From positions 301,617 through 365,616 of the forward strand of contig FJOG01000044.1 in NCBI GenBank assembly GCA_900073065.1: a stretch of 64,000 nucleotides of DNA. The letters are read 5' to 3'. This DNA is from Phialocephala subalpina (Eukaryota > Ascomycota > Leotiomycetes > Helotiales > Mollisiaceae). Below the pieces are notes generated by a model. That model made no database searches. It had not been told where the DNA came from and saw only the letters and a list, made by a program, of their open reading frames with translations. Positions 1-9,744 of this stretch are shown one piece after another; the first letter of the stretch is position 1, and each line of letters starts with the position of its first letter. A program made the position numbers and the translations under genes.

Positions 1-421
1 CTTGCGAGCTGCACCCTCCTTCCATTTTTATCGGGATGGTTATTGATCAGGTCTTCCTTTCCTCCTTCCCATGGCTTTACCGAGCCCTTCGTCGATCTCG
101 CAGTCTGCTTCTTTCCTCGATCCCATCATTGCAAACATAAGAGCGAGGGTGATTTGAAGCATTGTTCTTCCTTGGCGACTACCGTGAATGGACTAACATT
201 CCAGATCTCCAAGCAGCCACTTCGACGACCTCGACGACCTCCGCACCTGCTCCACGCAATACACAAGTAGTGGCGAATTCGTCTCTCGAGCATGGTCTCC
301 CTGGTGAAATGTTGCTAAGTCATAACGTCAATTTCGAATCTGAAGTACTGACCCTCCAATGCGGAAGGGAAAGCAGGTGGCTTTCACGTAAATCTCCAAC
401 CAAACATCCCAAGGAATCCAG
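1..421. other. no gene recognised
   Basis: Only short overlapping open frames without family resemblance or splice logic are present. I see no gene in this stretch. It is the 3' flank of the 2EXR gene that follows on the minus strand. Confidence 0.4.
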
Positions 422-1366
422 CTAAGAAGTATCGCCAGCCTTTGAAGGAGCTTCCTGTGCCTCCTGGAGCAGTAGTTCCTCACCACAAGGAGTGGTGATG
501 ACATCGTAATCGATCCTTGGGATCTTCCATGCTTTCGGCGAGTCTGCTTTCCCACCAGACACAACGCTAAGAGCTTTCAGTGTTGTCATGTCCAACTGTT
601 TGACTGACAGCCATGTATTGGAATTGGGAATCTCAAATCCTTGGACTTTAATATTTAGTTGAAAATCTTGGGGGGGATCTGTTGCAAAGCCATCATCGAC
701 TATGAAAGGACTGTCGACCTGTGCATCCAGGAATTTAAGGTGTGCGTGCTTCTTCGGCGTAGTATCTGCCCATAGTCCATGTAAAGCATACATTTTGCAC
801 ACGAAAGTGACGTGTTTGACGTTGCCAAAATGACTCAATACGTCTGCCAGGTATTTCTCCGCTGTCCAAGGGCCATTGAATCCATGTACAGAGCTGTCCC
901 ACCATATAGCCAAGTTTTCAATGCGCGAAAGATCGTCGGGATGGAGCTCGCTCTGCAAAATGAAGATAACGCGCTCCTGGTGGCAGCTGCCAGAAGGGCC
1001 AGGTCCAATATACTTCGGGCCTAAGTATTCGGGTCCAAGATATAGGAAATCTATCTTGAAGTTCAACCAGACCTCCGGTATCGAGCTGCCCGGTTTGTTG
1101 CTGAACGCCCGCTTGTAGGATCGAGATGCTACCTTGTAGGCCTCGTGGCAGACGAAGAGGATGGAGGGCGGAGTCGCATCTGCTCGGAAGCCCAACATGT
1201 CTATCCTGCCAAAGGGACGGCCAACACTATCGTGATCGCGATCAAGTTTCCTCCTTTTGTGCTCTAATATGATTATTCTCGAGTCTGGCAGAGCCGTTTT
1301 CCAGATCAACTCTCGAAGCTCTCCGGGGAGGTCCTTGAATCTGGGAAACTCTGTAAGTTTCGCCAT
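422..1366 (-). CDS. 2EXR domain-containing protein
   Basis: Single-exon protein of about 314 residues. The first in-frame ATG is at 1366; the frame stays open upstream to 1483 but offers no ATG there. The N-terminus (TEFPRFKDLPGELRELIWK, then ALPDSRIIIL) is the 2EXR signature: a short hydrophobic Phe-Pro segment followed by a Leu-Pro-x-Glu-[IL]-Arg-x-x-[IL]-Trp helix, common in large paralogue families of Leotiomycetes. The rest (LFVCHEAYKVASRSYKRAF, then the FKIDFLYLG stretch) follows the usual layout of these proteins. A run of Gly-Pro pentapeptides (LGPEY, LGPKY, IGPGP) sits after that stretch. The molecular function of the family is not established. It has no obvious operon-like partner; the hydrolase at 1954 is divergent. 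Confidence 0.75.
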   Translation of the reverse strand: MAKLTEFPRFKDLPGELRELIWKTALPDSRIIILEHKRRKLDRDHDSVGRPFGRIDMLGFRADATPPSILFVCHEAYKVASRSYKRAFSNKPGSSIPEVWLNFKIDFLYLGPEYLGPKYIGPGPSGSCHQERVIFILQSELHPDDLSRIENLAIWWDSSVHGFNGPWTAEKYLADVLSHFGNVKHVTFVCKMYALHGLWADTTPKKHAHLKFLDAQVDSPFIVDDGFATDPPQDFQLNIKVQGFEIPNSNTWLSVKQLDMTTLKALSVVSGGKADSPKAWKIPRIDYDVITTPCGEELLLQEAQEAPSKAGDTS

Positions 1367-1953
1367 CCGATAAGAGCTCTGGCGGGGATTTGTAGGTCGA
1401 CTATTCTTTGACTTCGGTTGGTATATGGATTCGTTCGTAGAATCAATTGAAATGTTCGACCTGCCAAGCAGCTTGTTAGTCAATGTCCCAGACTCGCATC
1501 AACACCCCAGCCTCGCCAACATTTACTCACTGTTTCCCGGTCCAAGCCGTCCAAGAAGGACTTCCGGCCATGGCTATGATCGTAATGGTTCAATAATAGA
1601 TCTGCCAAGAGATATGCGTTGAATAGAGTTGAAATTAAATCGATTGAGGTGTCTTGTAACACGTTAAAAAGTTCCTACAAAGTTTATTCGGAACTTTCAA
1701 CCTTGCATCTCAGGGTCCAACTATTTTAGTCAGCGTGGGGTAGGAAGCGAACCCCTGATCGACATCGACGGTGTATCTATCAATTCAACCCCCCCTTTTT
1801 TTACTGCGAATCTCGCTTCCTCGAGCGCATTTCGCACTGCCGCTCAATGCGCGGCTCATGGACCGACCCTCCGTTCCACTGTTATATCAGATCCCTCCAG
1901 ACAAGGAGAACTTTTGCCAGCATTGGCATTTGGCCCCTCATTACCCCTCCATC

Positions 1954-3015
1954 ATGGATTTCCCCAAATTAATCTCCACAAGAGACGTCCCACAACAGTT
2001 CCTGAAGAGTGCCTTTCTTGCCGGACATGTGCCTTATAAGTCTTTGTCTAATGACCCAAAACTCTCTTACAGACTCTACATCCCACCCGAACATCTCAAT
2101 GGAAATCCCTCAGACACGGGTCACAAGCTCCCACTTGCTGTAGTCATACATGGAACTCGACCATCTGACAGATCCAAAGAACCGCAACTCCCTGTACTTC
2201 CACTTGTCGTTGTTATTCACGGAACAGGACGAACTTCAGACACCCTCAATGCCTTAGCTCCGTGGTCTCATGCACATCCTTGTGCTATTCTTGCACCATT
2301 GTTTCCAGGAGGCTTGGACGGACCAAATGATCTCGATTCTTACAAGACTTTGTCTTCAAAATCGCTTCGTTCGGATCTTGCACTATTGTCCATCTTGGAG
2401 TAGGCCTTCATGATTCCAGAATTATAAGTACGGTAATTGACGTACAGCAGTGAAGTGTCTGAACGCTGGCCCGGAATAGCAACCGAAAAAATATTCCTGA
2501 TCGGTTTCTCAGGCGGTGGTCAATTCGCCCACCGCTTCTTCTACCTCTATCCCGAGCGTCTCCACGCCGTATCAATCGGTGCACCCGGTCGCATGACTCG
2601 TCTTGACAACACCCTCAACTGGCCCCAAGGTATTAAAGATGTCCAAGAGAAGTTCGGTCGAAGTTTGTTTGTCGACAAGCTTCACGCTGTCAAGGAAATC
2701 CAGTTTGTGGTTGGTGAAGACGATAATGTCGTCCATGGTGGCGATGAGTTTTGGAAATGGTTGGAGGGGGTGAGGAGGAAGAAAGGCGGGAAGGGAGATG
2801 ACGAAAGGTATGGCCAGTTGGGGCCCATGAGAGCTGGGAGGCTGCAGATGGCGAGGCAGATGATTCAGGAATGGAATGGTATTGGGGTTGAAGTCAGATT
2901 TGATGTTGTACCTGGGGTTGCTCACAACTCTAATGGAGTATTGGATGTTGTGAAGAACTTCTTGGAACCTCTTGTTTCACAGGTGTATGACAAGAGGTCG
3001 GAGGTTGCAGAGTAA
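1954..3015 (+). CDS. alpha/beta hydrolase, esterase/depolymerase-like
   Basis: Two exons, 1954-2399 and 2448-3015, joined by a 48-nt GT-AG intron; the join reads LLSILD-SEVSERWPG in frame. The ATG at 1954 (MDFPKLISTRDVPQQF) is preferred over upstream in-frame ATGs because it starts just before the conserved part. An oxyanion-type VVIHGTG segment precedes the fold core, and GFSGGG in exon 2 is the nucleophile elbow. GVAHN near the C-terminus is the likely catalytic histidine. The family includes PHB-depolymerase/feruloyl-esterase-like serine hydrolases; the substrate cannot be told. No signal peptide is evident, so the protein is probably intracellular. Oddity: the segment LPLAVVIHGT is repeated 60-70 bases later as LPLVVVIHGTG, an old internal duplication. 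Confidence 0.75.
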
Positions 3016-3430
3016 TGTCCCTTCAGAGGCTGATGAATCAAGCCTCCACGTATATGAGAAGGCTGCAATTGAGATACAACTTAATACAAATTTCTAGTGG
3101 AGGCTGTGCCGTACTCTTTACGACTGTCGTAAGCGTGGGATCGCGAGAGACAATTACACAAGGGATGCAGCGATCTTCTACTAGGCGGAGTCAATCGGAG
3201 TAGACCAGGCTAGGTGTCGGCTTCATTGCAGACTTTCTATAGCAGCACGAACCACTTTCTCTTCGTATTCTCCAAAGCGAGGCTGTGGAGGCACATTTAA
3301 CCTTCTCATAAGTGGTGAAGACCCTTCAACACTTAAGGTCGCCATGTATTCATGCATCCGCACTGATCCAGCTGTGTCTCGAAAGGTGGTAAATCCTACA
3401 GGCTTCGTTGCTGTCCTCACTTTGGGGTAC

Positions 3431-4602
3431 TTACAGTGTCTCCGCTCGGCTGTGATATATTTTCAAAAGAGCTTCGAAGATGTCGTCTATCTCCCTCAAA
3501 TTCTCTAGCTCCCTTTTTATACTTCCCAGTGCTCCCCCGTCTCTACTCCCAAAGTCCACCTTGCAAGTGCTAGGTGATAGTTCGTACCAGCTTGGTCGTA
3601 CAGAGGGTTTTGAAAAGTGTCGGTACCAGTCATTACCTGTGGGATCTTTGCAGTTACCAAATCGTGCCAAGACGTTATAACAATAGCCAAAGTGAACTCT
3701 AGGTCCAAAGACTGGACTTGGGAGATCGTCTTACAGTATTCACATTGGTGCAGGCGTTCAGGATCCTGGCAGGTTCCGCAGTCTGTACCTTCCCACATGT
3801 TTCTTGATGTTACACGTCAAGAACTCACCCAGGACGCTTGCTCCACGAGATCCTGCCCCTGATCTCCTGACATCCATATGCTGGCATGGTATTCTGGACG
3901 CGACATGATGCCGCGTTTTAAGCTCGTCAAGGTTCGTTCCTGTGTACAGAATCCAATTCTGTTCTCGCAAGAGCAAGTGTCCTTTTGCAACCCGAGCACG
4001 AACCGAGCGCACCACGTTTCCTTCCAACCCTCGTATATCTTTAGGTGCACGAACTTCCTCCTGACCTCTGTTTTATTGATGGCTTTGAGATATGTAGTGT
4101 CAGTCCCTTCATTCTCGCCCCTTACGATCATCTGAGCAGTTGAGAATGTAAATTTCCAACGACTCATTAACGTGCATAGCCGCACAACCCGATCGTCGAA
4201 ATCTCCAATTTCTCCTTCGTCTTCTGGCTTGTGCAGGTTGAGGCAGTACTCGCAATAGACCTCAGACTTTGCATCCCGTGCAAGGAGCCTCAGGAATCCT
4301 TTCCTTGCTCTCTCCCGTTTGTTGAGGATGATTTCCCCTTCGTATTCTCCATTATAGGTCGGAAGTTGCCAGCGAGACAGGTAGTCAGAAACATCGGCCT
4401 CTCTAACATATACCAGGAACTTTGAGTTCAACTTCGTCTTTACATCTTTGCAGCACAACGAAAAGGTGGCAGACTCAGCAGGGTTTAACATCTCCCCGAT
4501 CAGCACAAGGATTTCGCCTGGAAGGTGACCTGGGTGCTTCCCTCCTAGGGTTTTGGGATCCATCTGGAAAGCGATACTATCTCGACTGGGCGGTTGTTCC
4601 AT
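3431..4602 (-). pseudogene. F-box-like protein, frameshifted
   Basis: Exon 1 (4602-3829) encodes an F-box-like helix set (LPGEILVLIGEMLNP, then FSLCCKDVKTKL) and the CEYCLNLHKP zinc-like motif typical of a large Leotiomycete F-box-like family. A canonical GTGAGT donor follows; the best in-phase acceptor puts exon 2 at 3765 (DPERLHQCEYCKT). Exon 2 runs well to ITSWHDL and then loses the frame. A one-base shift near 3657 restores a family-like continuation (GNCKDP, NDWYRHF, GSIKRELENL), so one base appears to be missing in the reference. The frame ends at RAETL near 3431, although a possible donor at 3434 may lead to a further exon at 3223-3420. Such proteins usually act as SCF ubiquitin-ligase adaptors; the target is unknown. 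Sequencing error next to the TTTGG run is an alternative to true inactivation. Confidence 0.55.
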
Positions 4603-5259
4603 TCTCCCAGGATTTTCTCTCCTTTCGGGTCCTGGATAATGAGCTTTGAAAAAGTTGTGCTTTTCTGAGAAGGATTTTGTGACTAGAATATCGCAAAATT
4701 GAACATTATCACAAAAATTTTCATTTGGACTAGTGGTTGTAGAATTGGAAAGACTAGCGTGGAAGGAATCGGGCCCAAAATATGAAAGCCACCAAGATTG
4801 ATTGGGTAAAATATTATTGCCCGTCGCTAACCCTTAGAACTTTTAAGACACCGTACCTGCTAGCTATGGACTTGTCGGACAATCGGATGGAGTCTGACCT
4901 GAAAGGTGGACATCCTTATATTTAAAACCATATCTACAGCCTTCCTGAATCTCCTCTACCCTTCTAAGGTGGCTTTCATTCTGGTTGGTGTATCGATTGG
5001 TATCTCGACCGATAAAAGTCTAGGCAGACGCTCGGAGAGCAGTGTGCACAGTCCGAGTCACGCTGAAGGGTTATCATTGCTACATATCTCCAGGAATCTA
5101 TCTTTCACTATTTTGCGACTTAGTTCATGCTCGCATCGCTTGCGAAAAATGTTTGATAACGTCGACCATAATAAGTGATTAATAGCCAGTTACGAAAGCT
5201 CCAAGGTACTTTAGATGATAGTGCAAGGCCACCTGCCTTGATTCAACCCTGGTTAGCCC
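4603..5259. other. no gene recognised
   Basis: Intergenic stretch between the two F-box-like genes, both on the minus strand. Only a chance-like 90-codon frame (4906-5178, plus strand) is present. It must hold the promoter of the upstream F-box gene and the terminator region of the other; no specific sites were identified. Confidence 0.35.
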
Positions 5260-6051
5260 TTAGTTTGTACATATGAGCAGCCGGCCCTCCATAGATATTC
5301 TACATCCCCTTTCCACCACTTCATTCAAGTCGCTAGGTGTTTTCTCCTTCATGACTACTGTAAAGCTGAAATTGAAGATAAGCACGAGGGCTGGTATCAA
5401 ACAGGCAAATACAACCACTCCCCACCGCAAAGCATTGGGTCGCCCAAATACTGATGTCCAGAACATGGATTTGCTCGAAGTCGATGGACAAATATGTTTG
5501 CCCGATGTAGGCTGATGGCTCTGTAGAACATCAACTCTTCCCTTAGGCTTTGTCTCCATCAGTTGGTTTTTTAATGGCTTCGAGCCTTTGTTGATGACTG
5601 GGAGACATTTCGGTTTCTTCTTCGCTTTGGTATACCTAAATTGATGAAGAGAGTTGCAGGACTTGCAGATGAACAGATTCCCGTGGTCTCTTTCCAACAT
5701 CTCAAGCATTTGTTGCCGTTGGTATTTCCAGTAGGACCTTAAACTACATCTAAGGTCGTTCATTGGTTTAGAACCGATCATCTTGTACATATGCTTGGAG
5801 CAGAGTGACAAGGCTGCCCTAGAAACATGGGGAAGGTCTGCCAAAATCATATCGAGAAGCTCTTTCGGAATCCGTTCGAAGCCAGCTGGGCGTACATGTC
5901 GATTTGAATTTGAAGTAGTATTGATGTTATTTTTAAGCGGCTTGAATACGGTTGAGATCTCGATTGTCCAACCTGGTGTGAAGGATGTAGATGGGATTGG
6001 AAGACGGCAATCCGTTTGCAGGTTTTGCCATGTCGCAGAATATTTTGGCAT
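5260..6051 (-). CDS. F-box-like protein with C-terminal membrane segment
   Basis: Single exon, about 263 residues from the ATG at 6051 (MPKYSATWQNLQTDC). An earlier in-frame ATG at 6120 would add a hydrophobic leader rich in Phe and seems less likely. An F-box-like segment (FERIPKELLDMILADLPHVS, then ALSLCSKHMYKMI) is followed by LFICKSCNSLH, the same Cys-x2-Cys...Leu-His motif seen in the neighbouring gene, so the two are distant paralogues in tandem. A basic low-complexity linker leads to one transmembrane segment near the C-terminus (WGVVVFACLIPALVLIFNF), which would anchor the protein in a membrane. The combination of F-box and membrane anchor is less usual. Function unknown; probably substrate recognition for ubiquitination. 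Confidence 0.6.
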   Translation of the reverse strand: MPKYSATWQNLQTDCRLPIPSTSFTPGWTIEISTVFKPLKNNINTTSNSNRHVRPAGFERIPKELLDMILADLPHVSRAALSLCSKHMYKMIGSKPMNDLRCSLRSYWKYQRQQMLEMLERDHGNLFICKSCNSLHQFRYTKAKKKPKCLPVINKGSKPLKNQLMETKPKGRVDVLQSHQPTSGKHICPSTSSKSMFWTSVFGRPNALRWGVVVFACLIPALVLIFNFSFTVVMKEKTPSDLNEVVERGCRISMEGRLLICTN

Positions 6052-6120
6052 TTTGTAAAAAAAATAAAAAATAAAAAACCCCCGCATTCCAACTTCGACA
6101 GGCCAAAGATATTTATGCAA

Positions 6121-6729
6121 AGGCTTTACCCTGTGTAGTGGGCCCTAACTGCTAGCTCTAGCATGCGAATCCGGTACATCTCGCTTAGCTATCCACTTCC
6201 GCGAGCTACACAAACGTAGCACGACCGTGAACTTGTTTGGGAGACATGCTATAAAACGTGACTCTAACGTAATAACAGTTTTCCCGTGGTGTTTGAAAGG
6301 ATAGCATGATTCCTGACAGCTACGAAAAGGAAGAAGAAAATCATTGGGAAAGAATTACCGTCAAGACTCAAAAGATGTAAGCTCGGGAGCGCAAAATTAT
6401 CCAATGTTTCGTATAGTATAATCCAATAATTTTTGGATTTAGGTCAAGGAAACTGAGTGGGAGTTCCTTCCAACTATCACCCAACATTCAGAGACTCATC
6501 ATGATGTGCAAAAGTCACAGGCAAACAGTGCAGCAACATATCACGATGTTCGGGGAAATCATATCTAAAGAAAGAAAATACATTATTACTTACTGGTGAA
6601 GAAGAGAACAAGGAAATCAGCATTTAATGTGTAATCTTTCGCACAAAGAAAGAATGAAGGAAAGAAAGGACTTACCGACCAGCGGTATTCTTGATCTTTG
6701 CTGGTACTTCTCGCACCCACTTACCTCGT
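6121..6729. other. no gene recognised
   Basis: Low-complexity A-rich intergenic DNA (runs of gaaagaaag-type sequence around 6570-6680). No supported gene or RNA found. Confidence 0.35.
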
Positions 6730-7152
6730 TTACTTCTGCGCAGCCTTCCACATCTCAAACTCGATCCACATCCCCTCCTCGTCTTCCGTTAACTCAGGCG
6801 CTACTACACTTGCTTCAATACCCTTTCGCTCCATACCACCTCTATTATCTTTCTTCTTCCCCATGCCTCGTTCTCCAGTTCCCTTGCCGCCCTTCCTCAA
6901 CTTGGCAGCTTGCTCCAAGGTCAGCTGACCTTGGCTGTAGTCTTGCCATGAGCTCGAGACCTTCATTCCTTGGAGGCGCTTCAAGATCTCGGCTCGGTAG
7001 GTAGTGGGTGGAGAGGGGGAGGACCGGGTGAGAGACTCACCGTAGAGGGAGATGTTCTGGGCGGCTAGGAGGAAGAGGTAGGTGGGTGGTTGGTAGGCTG
7101 AGGATGATGCCATGGGTGGCGAGGAAGTTGTTGGGCGGTTGTAGGCGGACAT
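6730..7152 (-). CDS. small conserved-looking hypothetical protein
   Basis: About 140 residues from the ATG at 7152 (MSAYNRPTTSSPPMASSSAY). The frame extends upstream to 7335, but that part looks like a transcribed leader. The protein has a Ser/Pro-rich start, a central segment (YLFLLAAQNISLYGESLTR, then YRAEILKRLQGMKVSSSWQD), a Lys/Gly-rich basic linker (KGGKGTGERGMGKKK) and an acidic C-terminus with aromatic residues (LTEDEEGMWIEFEMWK). There is no signal peptide or membrane segment. I do not recognise a named family. The ordered middle and the charged tail suggest a real protein rather than a chance frame, but this rests on sequence character only. Confidence 0.5.
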   Translation of the reverse strand: MSAYNRPTTSSPPMASSSAYQPPTYLFLLAAQNISLYGESLTRSSPSPPTTYRAEILKRLQGMKVSSSWQDYSQGQLTLEQAAKLRKGGKGTGERGMGKKKDNRGGMERKGIEASVVAPELTEDEEGMWIEFEMWKAAQK

Positions 7153-8175
7153 TTTAACTATTGATTTAGTGTTGAAAAGTGGTGTATAGAGTGCGAGTTG
7201 AGTCTGTGTGGGTAAGTTAGATGTGAAGTGAAGTGAGGTTTGAGCTGACAACATTCGATGTGGAGATATATGCAATGAGCCAGCTCTGTTCGTGCTGATG
7301 AGTTGTTTTTGTGCAACTCGATTTTCGAAAGGCATCCTTTATACATGAAAGAAGTTCGATCACTACCATTTATTCAGCAGACAATGTCATTTAAGGTATC
7401 CTTGTCAATGATAAAATTTGTACTTTGTGTGATTGCCAAGGACGACAAAGAAGATTGATCAGACATAGTGAAAGGGAGAACAAAGAGTGTGTGCCTTTAT
7501 TCTGAGACATGTTGGAGTGCCGGAGCAATCGGTGGACAGAAATTAATGACTGATCGTGAGAAGCGTACTCGATTCGGGGGCAAACGCTGCAACTTGCTAA
7601 CCCTTCCAATGAACTTCTTACGACAACAGAGGATAGAAAAGTCTGCAGCATGGTCGACGACTGAATGATAAAAGAGAGAAAAGTTTGCAACTTATAAGTC
7701 GGAAACATTCGGGATGCGGACTTCTAGGAGTGTCCGAAAAGCGACCGAGTTTCGGCCACTCCCCACTTTGCAGTCCCGGCCCGCGCCAACCAGCGACCAC
7801 CGCTAGTGAAGTACCGTCGGCTCTCGCGATTTTCGACATCCGGTATCTCCCTTCGGACCACTCGCAGCAGTATGGCATCATAAGAATGGTACCCCTATAC
7901 TATCAACCAATTGAGTTCACTACCAGTTCCATATTAATCCGCTTTCTAACCTCTAGTGGTTCGCTCCAGAAACATTAAAGGGAACCGAAAAGCTAGTTTC
8001 TATTACGTTACGTTATTGGAAACGACATCATGTACACAAGAAATATCAACAAGATCACTTCGCATCCTTCTCTCTTACGAACTTACATTTCTGTTATCGA
8101 GTTTCTCAATCTTTTCCATTTTCTCTGAGCTTATCTTGTTTCCATCACTTGCAACATTCACCTCTACTTTCAACC
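7153..8175. other. divergent upstream region
   Basis: About 1 kb between the small minus-strand gene at 6730-7152 and the SNG1-like gene starting at 8176. Several short frames occur on both strands without supporting features. The last 150 bases before 8176 are pyrimidine-rich, as is common in fungal promoters and leaders. No specific sites were recognised. Confidence 0.35.
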
Positions 8176-9570
8176 ATGGAGCGATTCGGCTGGAGGGATC
8201 CCTTTTGGAACGGGAAGCGGAAGCCTTTTGTCATAGCAACCGTTATGAGCGGCCTACTCCTCATCCTTCTTTTCCTCGGAAATCTCTCATATCTTTACGG
8301 CTCAATATACAGAGATGGTTCTCGTGTCAAGGGTCTCAATATACTGGCGGTGAACTACGATGGAGGAGTAATCGGACAGTCCCTCGAAGCAGCATACTCA
8401 TCCCTGAGAGGCGACAGCTTTCCTACCTTACACTTCCAACCTGCGACCCAATACCCGACTATCGACGATGTCAGAAACGCAGTCTGCAAAGGAGATTACT
8501 GGGCAGCAATAATTGCACAAGATGGATCGTCGACACGACTCGCAGCGGCCTTAACCGGCACCGAAACAACCACGTACAACGCCAGCAATACCCTCACATA
8601 CGTCTACAACGGGGCGCGATATCCAACAGTCCAATCTGGCTACATCGTCGCAAACATGGAAACACTCATTGGTACCGCCGGAGGAGTCTATGATTCCATC
8701 AACGGCACATATGCCGCCTCGACTGTCGACACAAGCAACGCCAACGCCGTCAGAGCACTACTTAACCCAATCACATCATCTGATATCGACATCATGCCCA
8801 CCAACCAAGGCGATCGCGTCCTCTATAACACAGTCACAATGGTTCTGCCAATCATCCAACAGTTCTTCTTCCTCATGGCCGTAAACGGTATCTCGAATCA
8901 ATTTGGCATCTACGGACACCTTAAAACCGCCCGAGTAGGAACCATCCGCTTCCTCATGGCATTCATCTATACTTTCCTAGCCTCACTCACCGTCATCGGC
9001 TATATCTGGGCATTCCGCGAGTCATGGGGCATCAACGGGAATCAGTTCGTGCTTTCGTGGATGGTGATATGGTTATATATGCATGTCAATTTCTTGGTCT
9101 TGGATACTGTGACGGCCTTCATACCTATTTCTTTCCTCACGTTCTTCGTGTTGACGTGGGTGATCCTCAATATCACAAGTACACTGTTTCCCTTTGAGTT
9201 GAGCCCTGGGTTCTATCGCTGGGGCTACGTTCTGCCTGCTCATAATGCGATCACCATCCTTTTTCAGATCTGGTCAGGAGGGTGTAATAATCAGCTTTCC
9301 AGAGCTTTACCGGTTCTGTTTGGGTGGGAGGTGTTTGGACTTGCGGCAGGGGTGATGGGTGTGTTTTATAGGAATCGTCAAGCGAGGAAGGCTGTGTTGA
9401 AAGAGAACGGAATTTCGGAGGATGGCAAAACTGAGAGCGGGGCAGATACTCTCCGCGGCAGTGTCTATTCAACAGATAATGAGAAGCCGAGCGGGCCTCC
9501 TGGGTTGCCGATGCCATTTGCGAACGCGGTATACGAAAGGCCAAAGATGAGAAGACGTGGAACGGCATGA
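8176..9570 (+). CDS. SNG1/DUF3533-family membrane protein
   Basis: Single exon, about 464 residues from the ATG at 8176 (MERFGWRDPFWNGKRKPF); an upstream TTG extends the frame but is not a plausible start. One membrane segment follows the N-terminus (VIATVMSGLLLILLFLGNLSY). A long non-cytosolic loop then holds the family hallmarks (LNILAVNYDGG, GDYWAAIIAQ, YTVQSGYIV-like region), and five or six more membrane segments end before a polar tail. This is the architecture of DUF3533, which includes yeast Sng1, linked to nitrosoguanidine resistance. Family knowledge suggests a plasma-membrane protein affecting drug tolerance; no transport activity can be read from sequence. It is convergent with the monooxygenase next door (175 bp apart), which raises the possibility of a self-protection role in a small metabolite locus. 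Confidence 0.85.
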   Translation: MERFGWRDPFWNGKRKPFVIATVMSGLLLILLFLGNLSYLYGSIYRDGSRVKGLNILAVNYDGGVIGQSLEAAYSSLRGDSFPTLHFQPATQYPTIDDVRNAVCKGDYWAAIIAQDGSSTRLAAALTGTETTTYNASNTLTYVYNGARYPTVQSGYIVANMETLIGTAGGVYDSINGTYAASTVDTSNANAVRALLNPITSSDIDIMPTNQGDRVLYNTVTMVLPIIQQFFFLMAVNGISNQFGIYGHLKTARVGTIRFLMAFIYTFLASLTVIGYIWAFRESWGINGNQFVLSWMVIWLYMHVNFLVLDTVTAFIPISFLTFFVLTWVILNITSTLFPFELSPGFYRWGYVLPAHNAITILFQIWSGGCNNQLSRALPVLFGWEVFGLAAGVMGVFYRNRQARKAVLKENGISEDGKTESGADTLRGSVYSTDNEKPSGPPGLPMPFANAVYERPKMRRRGTA

Positions 9571-9744
9571 GGAATACTCGATTTGGGGCAGTAGACATAT
9601 ATCAATTAGGAGTTGAGAACGAAATCACAAGCGCTTTCAAAAGTTCGGAGGGGCTTCAAAGTCCCTTATCTTGGGGACATTTTGGAGTTTGATAATGCTG
9701 CATCTATAAATTCTTATATTGACATATCTAATTTATTTTTATTT

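Noticed and set aside
1735..1775. tRNA-like GGTTCG word on the minus strand
   Set aside because: No matching T-stem, D-arm or acceptor pairing; not a tRNA. No other tRNA or rRNA was found in the window.
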